Shown: positions 9,634-15,883, counted from the first letter of the stretch. The stretch: 64,000 nt of DNA from Halorubrum alkaliphilum (GCF_017873815.1 NZ_JAGGKQ010000013.1:17498-81497), one strand, 5' to 3'. Translations and numbers: made by a program. Notes: generated by a model not told the origin, from the sequence alone.

Positions 9634-10584
9634 TCACATCACTCCGTACTGGGATTTCAATGAGTCATACTCGTCGGGATTTGGGAGCACTGTCTCCCGG
9701 CTCTGTCGTTGGTCAACCTCACCGTTGAGAAACGCGTACATATCCGAGGCTGTGGGTTCTAAACCGTACCACGGTGCAATACTGCGCAGATCATTCTCGT
9801 GGATGTCCGCGTGTTCGATGAGGAGGAGCGCGTAGCTCACTTGCCTTGATCCGGTATCGGCCACGAGACTGTGACAGACGACCTGGGCAGGAGTGAGATT
9901 CTCGCCCGGTGCGTACCAAAATGCCGGTTCACCTGCCAGGAAAAACTGGAGGTCGAATGCGGCGAACCGCGCAAGTCCGGTTATCTCCCACTCATCAGCG
10001 GCTTGGAGAGCTGCGGTGTCGTCTTTGGTGTGGACGTGGACGAGTGCCCGCTCGGGGTCGGACCACTCGACTGTTGCACTTGGCGCGAGACGCCGGACAC
10101 GGGTGCGGTGCTCGTGGAGAATAACGGCTTCTGCGAAGTCGTGTAACGGTTGTAGGCCGGGTACGAGCGCATACTCCGGTCCGGATGGGGAGAGCATTGC
10201 GCGATTTTTCAACGAATCCAGCGCGTTGTGGACTGCCTGTCGGGTGATCCCTAGCCGGTCAGCGATTGTTCTTGCGCGCCAAGGTTTGTTCAGAAACCAG
10301 CAGATACGTATCGTCGCTGGTGAGAGCAGGTTGGGCCACTCAACGTGACCTAGTTTTGAGAGTAGATTTCGGTACGCTTCGATCACGGGATGGCCAGTAA
10401 CGCGCAGAAGTCGCTGATTGTGATGGCCTCTGGATTCGTCGATGAGTCCTGCGGTGTGTAGCTCATCGGCCGTCCGGTAGATCTGTGAAGTACTAAACCC
10501 GGTTTCGTCTGCGATCTCGTTAATGGTCGCTTCGCGCCCGCGGTGAAGAGCGTCGATGAGTGAAATTCCTGCGTTCGTGAGCAC
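9634..10584 (-). CDS. Winged-HTH transcriptional regulator with tandem HTH domains
   Basis: A 316-aa protein with two DNA-binding segments: TINEIADETGFSTSQIYRTADELHTAGLI (~18-46) and WRARTIADRLGITRQAVHNALDSL (~102-125). The remaining ~180 residues contain an ERALVHVHTKDDTAALQAADEWEITG stretch resembling a nucleotidyltransferase-like or sensor fold, but I do not recognise it. The start is GTG at 10584, which coincides with the transcript start predicted from the TATA box at about 10610-10617, so the message should be leaderless. A near-perfect inverted repeat brackets that promoter and suggests autorepression. It converges on the methyltransferase gene; such pairs recur in haloarchaeal genomes. 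Confidence 0.75.
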   Translation of the reverse strand: MLTNAGISLIDALHRGREATINEIADETGFSTSQIYRTADELHTAGLIDESRGHHNQRLLRVTGHPVIEAYRNLLSKLGHVEWPNLLSPATIRICWFLNKPWRARTIADRLGITRQAVHNALDSLKNRAMLSPSGPEYALVPGLQPLHDFAEAVILHEHRTRVRRLAPSATVEWSDPERALVHVHTKDDTAALQAADEWEITGLARFAAFDLQFFLAGEPAFWYAPGENLTPAQVVCHSLVADTGSRQVSYALLLIEHADIHENDLRSIAPWYGLEPTASDMYAFLNGEVDQRQSRETVLPNPDEYDSLKSQYGVM

Positions 10585-10643
10585 TACTGTAAAACGAAAT
10601 AGTCAATCACATATAAGTGCTATTGGAAGTTGTTTTACTGTAG
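10584..10643 (-). promoter_or_regulatory. Promoter bracketed by an 11/12 inverted repeat (probable autoregulatory operator)
   Basis: CTACTGTAAAAC (10584-10595) and GTTTTACTGTAG (10632-10643) form an inverted repeat with one mismatch. Between them lies CTTATATG (minus strand, ~10610-10617), the TATA box. One half-site overlaps the predicted start of transcription and translation, the other lies just upstream of the BRE. A dimeric repressor bridging both would close the promoter. Confidence 0.65.
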
Positions 10644-10649
10644 CCTATT

Positions 10650-11267
10650 TCAATCAGCTGTCGAGTCGAACAGCCGGTGATGATTTTCGAGCCATTCGAC
10701 CTCGTGGTACGTCACGTCATCCTGGATGTCGGATTCTAACGGGAGTGGATTTGAAGGGCGGTTCGTGTAGGTGAGGTTGATTTCGATACAGGGTCCATGC
10801 TCAGAGACGCAATCAAATCCATCGTCACAAGCATATACGACGCTGAACCACCGGATTTGAAACCCGAAGTGATCACAGACATCTCTGACGACTGCTGCAT
10901 CACAATAGGGCGTATGGATCCACAACTCACCGCCAGCGTATGCTCCATCTTTGACGCACCAGATCTCATCGAGCGACCGAAGAAATGCTGCTGCGCGATT
11001 GTAGTGCGCTTCAGTCAAGCGGTCCCACCAGTAGTATCGTTCAACTTGGTCAACGAGCAGCTGGAGGCAGTCACCACACACATCGTACTCGGTCTCTCCA
11101 AGACAGACATCGTGGAGTTCGTCATGATGTGTGGTGTCGCACGCATCGCATGCTGGACGGGAACTTGTATCTTGACACACGGAACGCGCATCAGAGTCGA
11201 TGTGGTGGGAATACGCGCTGCTATGCTCTGTTTGTTCAGATTTACTCGCATCGGTATTCTCGGTCAT
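10650..11267 (-). CDS. Cysteine-rich (zinc-finger) haloarchaeal protein, unknown function
   Basis: A 205-aa protein with an N-terminal CDAC...CGDC pair (~40-68, with HH and further C/H between) that probably binds zinc. The C-terminal part (~90-190) is a mixed alpha/beta region with ELWIHTPYCDAAVVRDVCDHFGF and EINLTYTNR. The N-terminal 30 residues are polar and low in complexity. It is transcribed toward the regulator gene with the operator region between them. I do not know the family. An opposite-strand frame (10797-11303) exists but lacks the acidic bias expected here. Confidence 0.6.
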   Translation of the reverse strand: MTENTDASKSEQTEHSSAYSHHIDSDARSVCQDTSSRPACDACDTTHHDELHDVCLGETEYDVCGDCLQLLVDQVERYYWWDRLTEAHYNRAAAFLRSLDEIWCVKDGAYAGGELWIHTPYCDAAVVRDVCDHFGFQIRWFSVVYACDDGFDCVSEHGPCIEINLTYTNRPSNPLPLESDIQDDVTYHEVEWLENHHRLFDSTAD

Positions 11268-11431
11268 TGGTCTCTAACCGAGAACCATCAGTCACGTCGG
11301 TGACTGGGTTCCCGGCTAGAACCCGACCGACGGGAGACTAGCCATCTGTAATAGCAAATATCGGGTTGCTGTAAATAGTTTCTGTGCACTCCACCAGAGG
11401 GTTCTAACCGTACTAAGACGTTGATGGCTGT

Positions 11432-11587
11432 ATGGATATGATCACGATTGAGCGGGAGGACGACTGGTTCGTGATCACGGACGAAGAGACCGGGGTGACG
11501 ACCCAGGGAGAGACGAAATTGGAAGCGTTGCTGGTGCTGGCTGATCTTTCTACGAGGAGAGAATCCCGGCGTTTACGCCGGGAGTGA
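11432..11587 (+). pseudogene. HicB-like antitoxin fragment truncated by the TnpB element
   Basis: The frame reads MDMITIEREDDWFVITDEETG, then GETKLEALLVLADL, the compact HicB-type fold start ('I..E.dGwfv..D..tGv.tqG.T..EAl..l..al'). After ADLS the frame runs into the left end of the IS element and ends within its terminal hairpin, so the tail is IS-derived. No HicA partner is seen. The ATG at 11438 is an alternative start. Confidence 0.5.
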
Positions 11588-12996
11588 ATCCGACAACGTT
11601 GACACAGTCTCTCACCGATTGCAGGCTGGATATTCTACGCTCATCCACACCATTAAGTAAGTGTATTTACATAGGCTATGTATGGCGATTAAGGCCACAC
11701 GCACCTACGTTGGTTCCATCCAGAACCACCAACAGGTTTGTGATGGCCTTGATTCGCTCGGAGACTCCGCCTCGAAAATCTGGAACATCGCACGATGGAC
11801 CGCTGACCGTATCTGGGACGCAACCGGCGAAATTCCCGATTCAGGAACGCTGAAATCGTACATGAAGAACCAGTCGTGCTGGAAAGACTTGAACGCACAA
11901 TCCAGTCAGAAAGTCATTGAAGAACTTTCTGACGCTTTCCAGTCATGGTTCGATCTGCGACACAAGTTCAGCGAGGCGAATCCGCCCGGCTACCGCAAAC
12001 ACGGCGACAGCCGACCACGTTCCACGGTGACATTCAAAGAAGACGGGTTCAAACACGACCCTGAGAACAACCGGGTTCGACTCTCGAAAGGCTCGAATCT
12101 GAAAGAACACTTCTCGGATTTCCTGCTTTGCGAGTACCAGACTCGACCTGATGTTGATCTCTCGGAAGTCAACAGCGTACAGAACGTTCGTGCCGTCTGG
12201 AACGGTGACGAATGGGAACTCCACTTTATCTGTAAAGTCGAGCTCGAATCTGCCGACACAGCAGGCGACGGTGTTGCGGGGATCGACCTCGGAATTACAA
12301 ACATCGCCACGATCGCCTTCCCCGACGAATACGTGTTGTACCCCGGAAACTCGCTCAAAGAAGACAAACACTACTTCACCAGAGCTGAGTACGACACCGA
12401 GGGAGAGAACGGCCCGTCAGAGCAGTCGATGTGGGCACGTCGGAAACTCTCCGAACGTGAGACACAGTACTACCATACGGTGACGGACGCCATCATCACG
12501 GAGTGCGTTGATCGCGGTGTTGGCACGCTCGCGGTGAGCTGGCCGGAAGACGTCCGAGAGTCAGACTGGGGCAAGACCGGGAACAAGAAGCTCCACTCGT
12601 GGGCGTTCGACCGGATCTACCAGTACCTCGCGTACAAAGGCGAGATGCGGGGTGTTGAGGTGCTGAAAGAGAACGAGTGGAACACCTCGAAAACGTGTTC
12701 ACGATGTGGAGACGACACGAAATCGAACCGTGTCGAACGTGGGCTGTACGTTTGCTCGTCGTGTGAGTTGGTAGCCAACGCGGATTGTAACGGAGCGGAG
12801 AATATGCGCCAGAAGATAACTCCGAGTCCTCACGGTGAGGATAGGAGTAACGGCTGTGTGGCACAGCCATCGACACACTTGTTCGACCGCGAGAGCGGGA
12901 CGTTTCACACGAGAGAACAGGTCGTGTCGTAGACCAGCAAATATCCCAAATGCGGTACGGGAAGCCTCGCCGTTTACGGCGAGGAGGATGTCACTC
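11556..12996 (+). mobile_element. IS200/IS605-group IS1341-type element (tnpB only)
   Basis: The left end carries a perfect hairpin CCCGGCG-TTTA-CGCCGGG (11565-11582). The right end carries CCTCGCCG-TTTA-CGGCGAGG (12965-12984) followed by AGGATGTCAC. Both ends share the same loop and context, as is typical for this group. Only tnpB lies between; tnpA is absent, so movement would need a transposase in trans. It separates a truncated HicB-like gene from an antitoxin-like gene. Exact ends are estimated. Confidence 0.75.
11682..12932 (+). CDS. tnpB: TnpB RNA-guided nuclease
   Basis: The 416-aa protein has the split RuvC core: GIDLGITNIATI (first Asp, ~200), the SWPEDVRESDWG segment (second acidic position), a zinc ribbon CSRCG...CSSC (~341-360), and ANADCNGAENM (last Asp, ~366). 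All expected catalytic positions appear present, so it may be active. TnpB proteins are RNA-guided DNA nucleases that use an RNA from the element's right end and help retain the element at its donor site. The ATG at 11682 begins MAIKATRTYVG, the usual start; a TTG upstream is less likely. Confidence 0.88.
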   Translation: MAIKATRTYVGSIQNHQQVCDGLDSLGDSASKIWNIARWTADRIWDATGEIPDSGTLKSYMKNQSCWKDLNAQSSQKVIEELSDAFQSWFDLRHKFSEANPPGYRKHGDSRPRSTVTFKEDGFKHDPENNRVRLSKGSNLKEHFSDFLLCEYQTRPDVDLSEVNSVQNVRAVWNGDEWELHFICKVELESADTAGDGVAGIDLGITNIATIAFPDEYVLYPGNSLKEDKHYFTRAEYDTEGENGPSEQSMWARRKLSERETQYYHTVTDAIITECVDRGVGTLAVSWPEDVRESDWGKTGNKKLHSWAFDRIYQYLAYKGEMRGVEVLKENEWNTSKTCSRCGDDTKSNRVERGLYVCSSCELVANADCNGAENMRQKITPSPHGEDRSNGCVAQPSTHLFDRESGTFHTREQVVS

Positions 12997-13010
12997 TTGG
13001 AATACCCCAG
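12880..13010 (+). ncRNA. Candidate omega/reRNA of the TnpB element
   Basis: In IS1341-type elements the guide RNA spans the tnpB 3' end and the right-end hairpin and continues into flanking host DNA as the guide. Here that would be the region up to the CCTCGCCG/CGGCGAGG hairpin, with the guide taken from about 12995 onward (GATGTCACTCTTGG...). No direct structural proof is possible by eye beyond the hairpin. Confidence 0.4.
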
Positions 13011-13299
13011 TCGTATCAAGTTCTGAAGCTTCCTCAAAGGTATTCCGCTCGCGCTCAATCTCCTCTAAGCCATCATCGAGAAGAATCTCTGCAACATCTT
13101 TAGAGATATCTCCTTGCTTGTACTGCTGGTGAAGAGTGATTTTCTCTTCGTCCGAAAGGGCTTCTCGAAGTTTCTCTCGGAGTCCCTGTCGGGCAAGCTC
13201 ACTAATGTTTATTCCCCCGAGACGCATCTGGTCGACGACCTGCGTTGCTTCCTTCTCAGCTTCCCCTCGGAACTGGATTTTGTCGTTGTTCGTCGCCAT
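12991..13299 (-). CDS. Antitoxin-like small helical protein
   Basis: A 102-aa protein: MATNNDKIQFRGEAEKEATQ, then LGGINISELARQGLREKLREALS, then EKITLHQQYKQGDISKDVAEILLDDGLEEIERERNTFEEA. A short basic N-terminus with a strand and helix, followed by a long acidic helical tail, resembles haloarchaeal VapB-like antitoxins that normally precede a PIN toxin. No toxin gene is present; the IS element abuts the 3' end, so a partner may have been lost. The family is inferred from pattern only. Confidence 0.55.
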   Translation of the reverse strand: MATNNDKIQFRGEAEKEATQVVDQMRLGGINISELARQGLREKLREALSDEEKITLHQQYKQGDISKDVAEILLDDGLEEIERERNTFEEASELDTTGVFQE

Positions 13300-13790
13300 C
13301 TTATCTACTCGTTCGTTCCTTACAGCAATAGATGTTGTGACGCGCCATCCGTGTCATCACAGATCTACCACTGGGCTACGGCTTGAAAAAAGAGATTCGT
13401 TGTTTCAATGATCGGACCGCGAACTACACTCGCCAAAACAGTGCCTATGATTACCACACTCTAACTAAATTTAATACAGTTGCCACGATAACCCGTAACT
13501 GACGTCCGAAACAAACCTCGTAAACGGAGAATCCCGCAACATGGTCGATACTCGCTTCAAACCGCGGCGTGCTCGTTCTCGTTTAGCCGCGGGGCACGTG
13601 TTCGGCGAGTACCTACAAGACCAGCGTGCGGAGAGACCGGACGAGAATCGCTGGGCTTGCGTCGCCATTGAACGCGAAAGTGTGACGCAATCCGGCGATC
13701 TCCGGAGACTCTCACCCGCATAACCCGGCTCCCACGCGGACTACCCGTCAGGGGCTGGGGAACACGGGAGTGCCGCCTGCTTTCGCCTAG
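13300..13790 (+). other. Gene-poor spacer before the tRNA array
   Basis: I see no convincing gene. A basic 60-residue frame (13541-13723, MVDTRFKPRRARSRL...) has non-haloarchaeal composition and no recognisable domain. The first ~180 nt are AT-rich and probably hold the promoter of the antitoxin-like gene. Confidence 0.4.
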
Positions 13791-13945
13791 TACTCGTTTC
13801 GCTCACAGCGTCACGCGAGTACGGCGACTGAGGCTCGCGGCAGTTTGGTCTGCGTTCGTTCCTGACAGTGGAACGAACAAGCGATTCCGTACGCGCTGAG
13901 CGTACGAAGAGTCGCTACACACATCCCCCGCAGCGTTAGCTGCGG
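13791..13945 (+). other. Run of four hairpins upstream of the tRNA array
   Basis: Four inverted repeats lie in tandem: TACTCG/CGAGTA (13791-13821), GTTCGTTCC/GGAACGAAC (13854-13878), CGTACGC/GCGTACG (13888-13906) and CCGCAGC-GTTA-GCTGCGG (13928-13945). The last ends 8 nt before tRNA-Gln. They could be a structured non-coding RNA or a 5' processing leader of the array. Confidence 0.45.
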
Positions 13946-13953
13946 CTACGTCG

Positions 13954-14029
13954 AGCCCCGGAGTCTCCGTTGGCGAGGGACGCCGGACTTTGAATCCGGA
14001 GGTCGCCGGTTCGATTCCGGCCGGGGCGA
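13954..14029 (+). tRNA. tRNA-Gln(TTG)
   Basis: The cloverleaf has acceptor GCCCCG/CGGGGC, D-stem GTCTC/GGGAC, anticodon arm CCGGA-CTTTGAA-TCCGG and T-arm GCCGG-TTCGATT-CCGGC. The first acceptor pair is A-G, a mismatch. Its D-arm matches that of tRNA-Glu(TTC) at 15721, suggesting an origin by duplication within the array. Confidence 0.75.
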
Positions 14030-14035
14030 CTGCAT

Positions 14036-14109
14036 GCCGACGTGGTGTAATCCGGCGAGCATACGGTCCTGTCACGGCCGTGATCCGGGTTCGAATCCCG
14101 GCGTCGGCG
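14036..14109 (+). tRNA. tRNA-Asp(GTC)
   Basis: Acceptor GCCGACG/CGTCGGC, anticodon arm CGGTC-CTGTCAC-GGCCG, T-arm CCGGG-TTCGAAT-CCCGG, discriminator G. This is a complete cloverleaf. Confidence 0.9.
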
Positions 14110-14130
14110 TGGACGCGTGGACAACCACGT

Positions 14131-14238
14131 GGGGATACCCATCGAGGTAGGCAGCCCGTTGGTGCGATCAGCTGGATCGTTCCTGCGATGCTGGGCCCGG
14201 CAGGGTCTGTAACCTACATGAGCCGGTGTGGTATTCCC
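14131..14238 (+). ncRNA. Candidate Y-like RNA 1
   Basis: The 5' segment GGGGATACCCATC (14131-14143) pairs with GGTG-T-GGTATTCCC (14225-14238): 13 bp with one bulged U and a few G-U pairs. Inside, GTAGG (14147-14151) pairs with CCTAC (14213-14217), and CGATC-AGCTG-GATCG (14165-14179) forms a hairpin. A long terminal helix with a bulge and a branched interior is the general plan of Ro60-bound Y RNAs. The nearby TROVE gene supplies the partner. It contains CCATCGAGGTA, also found in candidate 2. No T-arm is present, so it is not a tRNA. Confidence 0.4.
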
Positions 14239-14302
14239 GGGAGATCCCGAAGCACGCCCCCGCGATGAGACGCGCGATCACGACCACTCGGTCGAGGTTG
14301 CG

Positions 14303-14351
14303 CAGTTGGAAAGTCGTACAGATAGATAACCAACTGCCGAACGCTCGGCAG
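14303..14351 (+). other. Two mutually exclusive hairpins between array genes
   Basis: CAGTTGG (14303-14309) pairs with CCAACTG (14330-14336). CTGCCGA (14334-14340) pairs with TCGGCAG (14345-14351). They share CTG (14334-14336), so only one can form at a time. They lie just upstream of tRNA-Pro. Confidence 0.45.
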
Positions 14352-14357
14352 TCCCGT

Positions 14358-14430
14358 GAGCCGATGGTCCAGCGGACGACGATCTGTGCCTTGGGCGCAC
14401 AGGACCGAGGTTCGAATCCTCGTCGGCTCA
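14358..14430 (+). tRNA. tRNA-Pro(TGG)
   Basis: Acceptor GAGCCGA/TCGGCTC, anticodon arm TGTGC-CTTGGGC-GCACA, T-arm CGAGG-TTCGAAT-CCTCG, discriminator A. The D-stem is only three pairs. Confidence 0.85.
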
Positions 14431-14435
14431 GTGTG

Positions 14436-14520
14436 CCGTGACTGGGTATTGGGGAACCCAGCGGCCTGCTACGCCGTAGCCGTCTGCTATCGGCCTCCCG
14501 GTTCGAATCCGGGTCGCGGA
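14436..14520 (+). tRNA. tRNA-Ser(GCT)
   Basis: A class II tRNA with acceptor CCGTGAC/GTCGCGG (or shifted by one), anticodon arm GCGGC-CTGCTAC-GCCGT, a long variable arm AGCCG...CGGCCT and T-arm CCCGG-TTCGAAT-CCGGG. The exact 5' end is uncertain by one base. Confidence 0.85.
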
Positions 14521-14523
14521 GTC

Positions 14524-14664
14524 ATGACAACGAATGTCTGCCCCGCCTGCGAGGAGGAAGCGTTCCGTCACGTCCCACTCGGTGAAACAACGTCAATCGA
14601 CACGATTGGAAGCGTGAAAATCTGCGTCACCGGCGACGGCGCGTACTTCCACGGAACAAGGTAA
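14524..14664 (+). CDS. Small CxxC protein inside the tRNA array
   Basis: A 46-aa frame starts 4 nt after tRNA-Ser(GCT): MTTNVCPACEEEAFRHVPLG, then VKICVTGDGAYFHGTR. CPAC plus a later C and H suggest a one-zinc micro-protein of the kind common in haloarchaea. There is no room for a promoter, so it would be expressed from the tRNA transcript. Function unknown. Confidence 0.5.
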   Translation: MTTNVCPACEEEAFRHVPLGETTSIDTIGSVKICVTGDGAYFHGTR

Positions 14665-14781
14665 CCGTCATCCATCCCTGCCGTGACTGGGTGCTGATGA
14701 GCGCATTCACCTCGAAAGAGAGAGTCAGAAAATGAGCGATGTGCGTGTTCCGGCGTCCCGGTGAGCAACGCGAGGCGGGCT

Positions 14782-14800
14782 CGTCGGAGCAAGCTCCGAC
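14782..14800 (+). other. Strong hairpin upstream of tRNA-Ser(TGA)
   Basis: GTCGGAGC and GCTCCGAC form an 8-bp perfect inverted repeat just before the tRNA. It may be a processing or termination signal within the array. Confidence 0.4.
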
Positions 14801-14807
14801 GGTGATA

Positions 14808-14887
14808 GTGAGACATGCGGATAGGCGACCGCGCTCGGTTTGAAACCGAGAGCTGCGAGGCTTCGGAGTTCGACTCTCCGTCTCACC
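14808..14887 (+). tRNA. tRNA-Ser(TGA)
   Basis: Acceptor GTGAGA/TCTCAC, D-stem GCGG/CCGC, anticodon arm CTCGG-TTTGAAA-CCGAG, a variable arm, and T-arm CGGAG-TTCGACT-CTCCG. The outermost acceptor pair is ambiguous. Confidence 0.82.
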
Positions 14888-14890
14888 GTT

Positions 14891-14976
14891 GGCGGGATTT
14901 CCCTAGCTTGGTCAAGGGACTGCGCTGGAACCGCAGCGTCCGCGAGGACACGAGTGTTCAAATCGCTCTCCCGCCG
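14891..14976 (+). tRNA. tRNA-Ser(GGA)
   Basis: Acceptor GGCGGGA/TCCCGCC, D-stem TCCC/GGGA, anticodon arm CTGCG-CTGGAAC-CGCAG, variable arm GTCC...GGAC, T-arm GAGTG-TTCAAAT-CGCTC, discriminator G. Only 3 nt separate it from the previous tRNA. Confidence 0.9.
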
Positions 14977-15023
14977 CTGCGTGCCGAAGTGATTCGCAGA
15001 GACGTTGGCGATTCTCGAATTGC

Positions 15024-15105
15024 GCCGCCATGCCAGAGTGGTCGAACGGGCACGGTTGAGGGCCGTGTGGTTAGTCCTTCCCAGGTTCGAATCCTGGTGG
15101 CGGCA
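15024..15105 (+). tRNA. tRNA-Leu(GAG)
   Basis: Acceptor GCCGCCA/TGGCGGC, D-loop with AGTGGTCGAAC, anticodon arm CACGG-TTGAGGG-CCGTG, class II variable arm, T-arm CCAGG-TTCGAAT-CCTGG, discriminator A. Confidence 0.9.
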
Positions 15106-15147
15106 TCCGGCCATCGTGCCGGTAGACAAGTCCCGATCCAACGTTAC

Positions 15148-15230
15148 GTCGCCATACCCCAGTGGTCAACGGGAAGTGGCTCAGAACCGTTAGCGTAGGT
15201 CCTCCCGAGGTTCGAATTCTCGCGGCGACA
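15148..15230 (+). tRNA. tRNA-Leu(CAG)
   Basis: Acceptor GTCGCC/GGCGAC (seventh pair A-C mismatched), anticodon arm AGTGG-CTCAGAA-CCGTT with two G-U pairs, class II variable arm, T-arm CGAGG-TTCGAAT-TCTCG. Mildly degenerate. Confidence 0.78.
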
Positions 15231-15233
15231 GTT

Positions 15234-15305
15234 CTCCCTGTGGTCTAACGGCTACGATACCTCCCTGTAGAAGAGGAGACGCACGTTCGAGTCGTGCCGG
15301 GGAGA
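15234..15305 (+). tRNA. tRNA-Tyr(GTA), imperfect anticodon stem
   Basis: Acceptor CTCCCTG/CGGGGAG, D-arm GTCTAACGGCTACGATAC, T-arm GCACG-TTCGAGT-CGTGC. The anticodon arm is CCTCC-CTGTAGA-AGAGG, where pair 31-39 is C-A, effectively a 9-nt loop. Confidence 0.72.
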
Positions 15306-15309
15306 CTGC

Positions 15310-15436
15310 GGGACGGTGGAAGAGCCCGGCATTCACACACTCTCGCCGAATTTTTACCGGAGACCCGGTGCGACGGAGAGAGTTCCTTCATCTCACTTGT
15401 AACGAGAACACGCAGGTTCGAATCCTGCCCGTCCCA
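15310..15436 (+). tRNA. tRNA-Thr(TGT) interrupted by a ~55-nt insertion
   Basis: Acceptor GGGACGG/CCGTCCC, D-arm GAA...TTC, anticodon arm TCTCA-CTTGTAA-CGAGA and T-arm GCAGG-TTCGAAT-CCTGC are all present. About 55 nt (15336-15390) separate the D-arm from the anticodon arm and are flanked by TTCA repeats (15332-15335, 15387-15390). Removing one repeat plus the insert restores exact canonical spacing. The insert folds on itself: ACTCTC/GAGAGT and ACCGG-AGAC-CCGGT. Haloarchaeal introns normally sit at 37/38, so this position is unusual. Confidence 0.6.
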
Positions 15437-15470
15437 CTGGCCGATGACCCTTCGCAGGCGAGGCCAATTC

Positions 15471-15543
15471 GCTCCAGTGGAGTAGCGGCCAAACTCACGG
15501 CCCTCTCACGGCCGAACCCCCGGTTCGAATCCGGGCTGGAGCA
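15471..15543 (+). tRNA. tRNA-Glu(CTC)
   Basis: Acceptor GCTCCAG/CTGGAGC, D-stem GAG/CTC, anticodon arm CGGCC-CTCTCAC-GGCCG, T-arm CCCGG-TTCGAAT-CCGGG, discriminator A. It differs in the D- and T-arms from the chromosomal tRNA-Glu remnant at 22093. Confidence 0.9.
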
Positions 15544-15546
15544 TGT

Positions 15547-15619
15547 GGGCCCGGAGCCTATGCGGACAGGCAAGCGGCCTTTAACCGCAGAATAGCGGGT
15601 TCGAATCCCGTCGGGCCCT
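15547..15619 (+). tRNA. tRNA-Lys(TTT)-like with C33
   Basis: Acceptor GGGCCCG/CGGGCCC, D-stem GCCT/AGGC, T-arm GCGGG-TTCGAAT-CCCGT. The anticodon arm GCGG-CCTTTAA-CCGC places C, not U, at position 33 if the anticodon is TTT. Forcing U33 gives TTA, complementary to the UAA stop codon, but breaks the stem. The discriminator is T. Confidence 0.65.
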
Positions 15620-15625
15620 CTTGAT

Positions 15626-15699
15626 GCCTGGGAGGCCCCCCTGGTGGGGGTGCCGGGCTGTTACCCTGACCGTGGAAGGTTCGAGTCCTTCTCCAGGCG
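15626..15699 (+). tRNA. tRNA-Asn(GTT)
   Basis: Acceptor GCCTGGG/TCCAGGC, a C-rich/G-rich D-arm, anticodon arm CCGGG-CTGTTAC-CCTGA (outer pair mismatched), T-arm GAAGG-TTCGAGT-CCTTC, discriminator G. Confidence 0.82.
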
Positions 15700-15720
15700 C
15701 TCGGAACCAGTAGCAGTGAT

Positions 15721-15796
15721 GCTCCCGGAGTCTCCGTTGGCGAGAGACGCCAGCCTTTCAAGCTGGAGGTCGGGGGTTCGATTCCCCTCGGGAGCA
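15721..15796 (+). tRNA. tRNA-Glu(TTC)
   Basis: Acceptor GCTCCCG/CGGGAGC, D-stem GTCTC/GAGAC, anticodon arm CCAGC-CTTTCAA-GCTGG, T-arm GGGGG-TTCGATT-CCCCT, discriminator A. Its length (76 nt) and D-arm match tRNA-Gln(TTG) at 13954. Confidence 0.88.
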
Positions 15797-15799
15797 CTC

Positions 15800-15883
15800 G
15801 GGAACTGGCAGTGGACACCGACGCTCTGCGTCGTACCATCGAGGTAACGACGTAGACCGGTGACGCGTCCGCTGTCGGTTCCC
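15800..15883 (+). ncRNA. Candidate Y-like RNA 2
   Basis: GGGAACTGGCAGTGGAC (15800-15816) pairs along its whole length with GTCCGCTGTCGGTTCCC (15867-15883): 17 bp including three G-U pairs. The 50-nt interior holds CGACGC-TCT-GCGTCG (15819-15833) and TACC-ATCGA-GGTA (15834-15846). There is no anticodon or T-arm, so it is not a tRNA. It starts 4 nt after tRNA-Glu(TTC) and shares CCATCGAGGTA with candidate 1. The architecture fits a small Ro60-bound RNA; the identity is inference. Confidence 0.45.

Noticed and set aside
10797..11303. Plus-strand ORF opposite the zinc-finger protein
   Set aside because: Composition is not acidic; the minus frame has a coherent zinc-binding pattern and haloarchaeal bias.
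13541..13723. 60-residue basic ORF before the tRNA array
   Set aside because: Arg-rich, non-haloarchaeal composition, no motif and no promoter seen.
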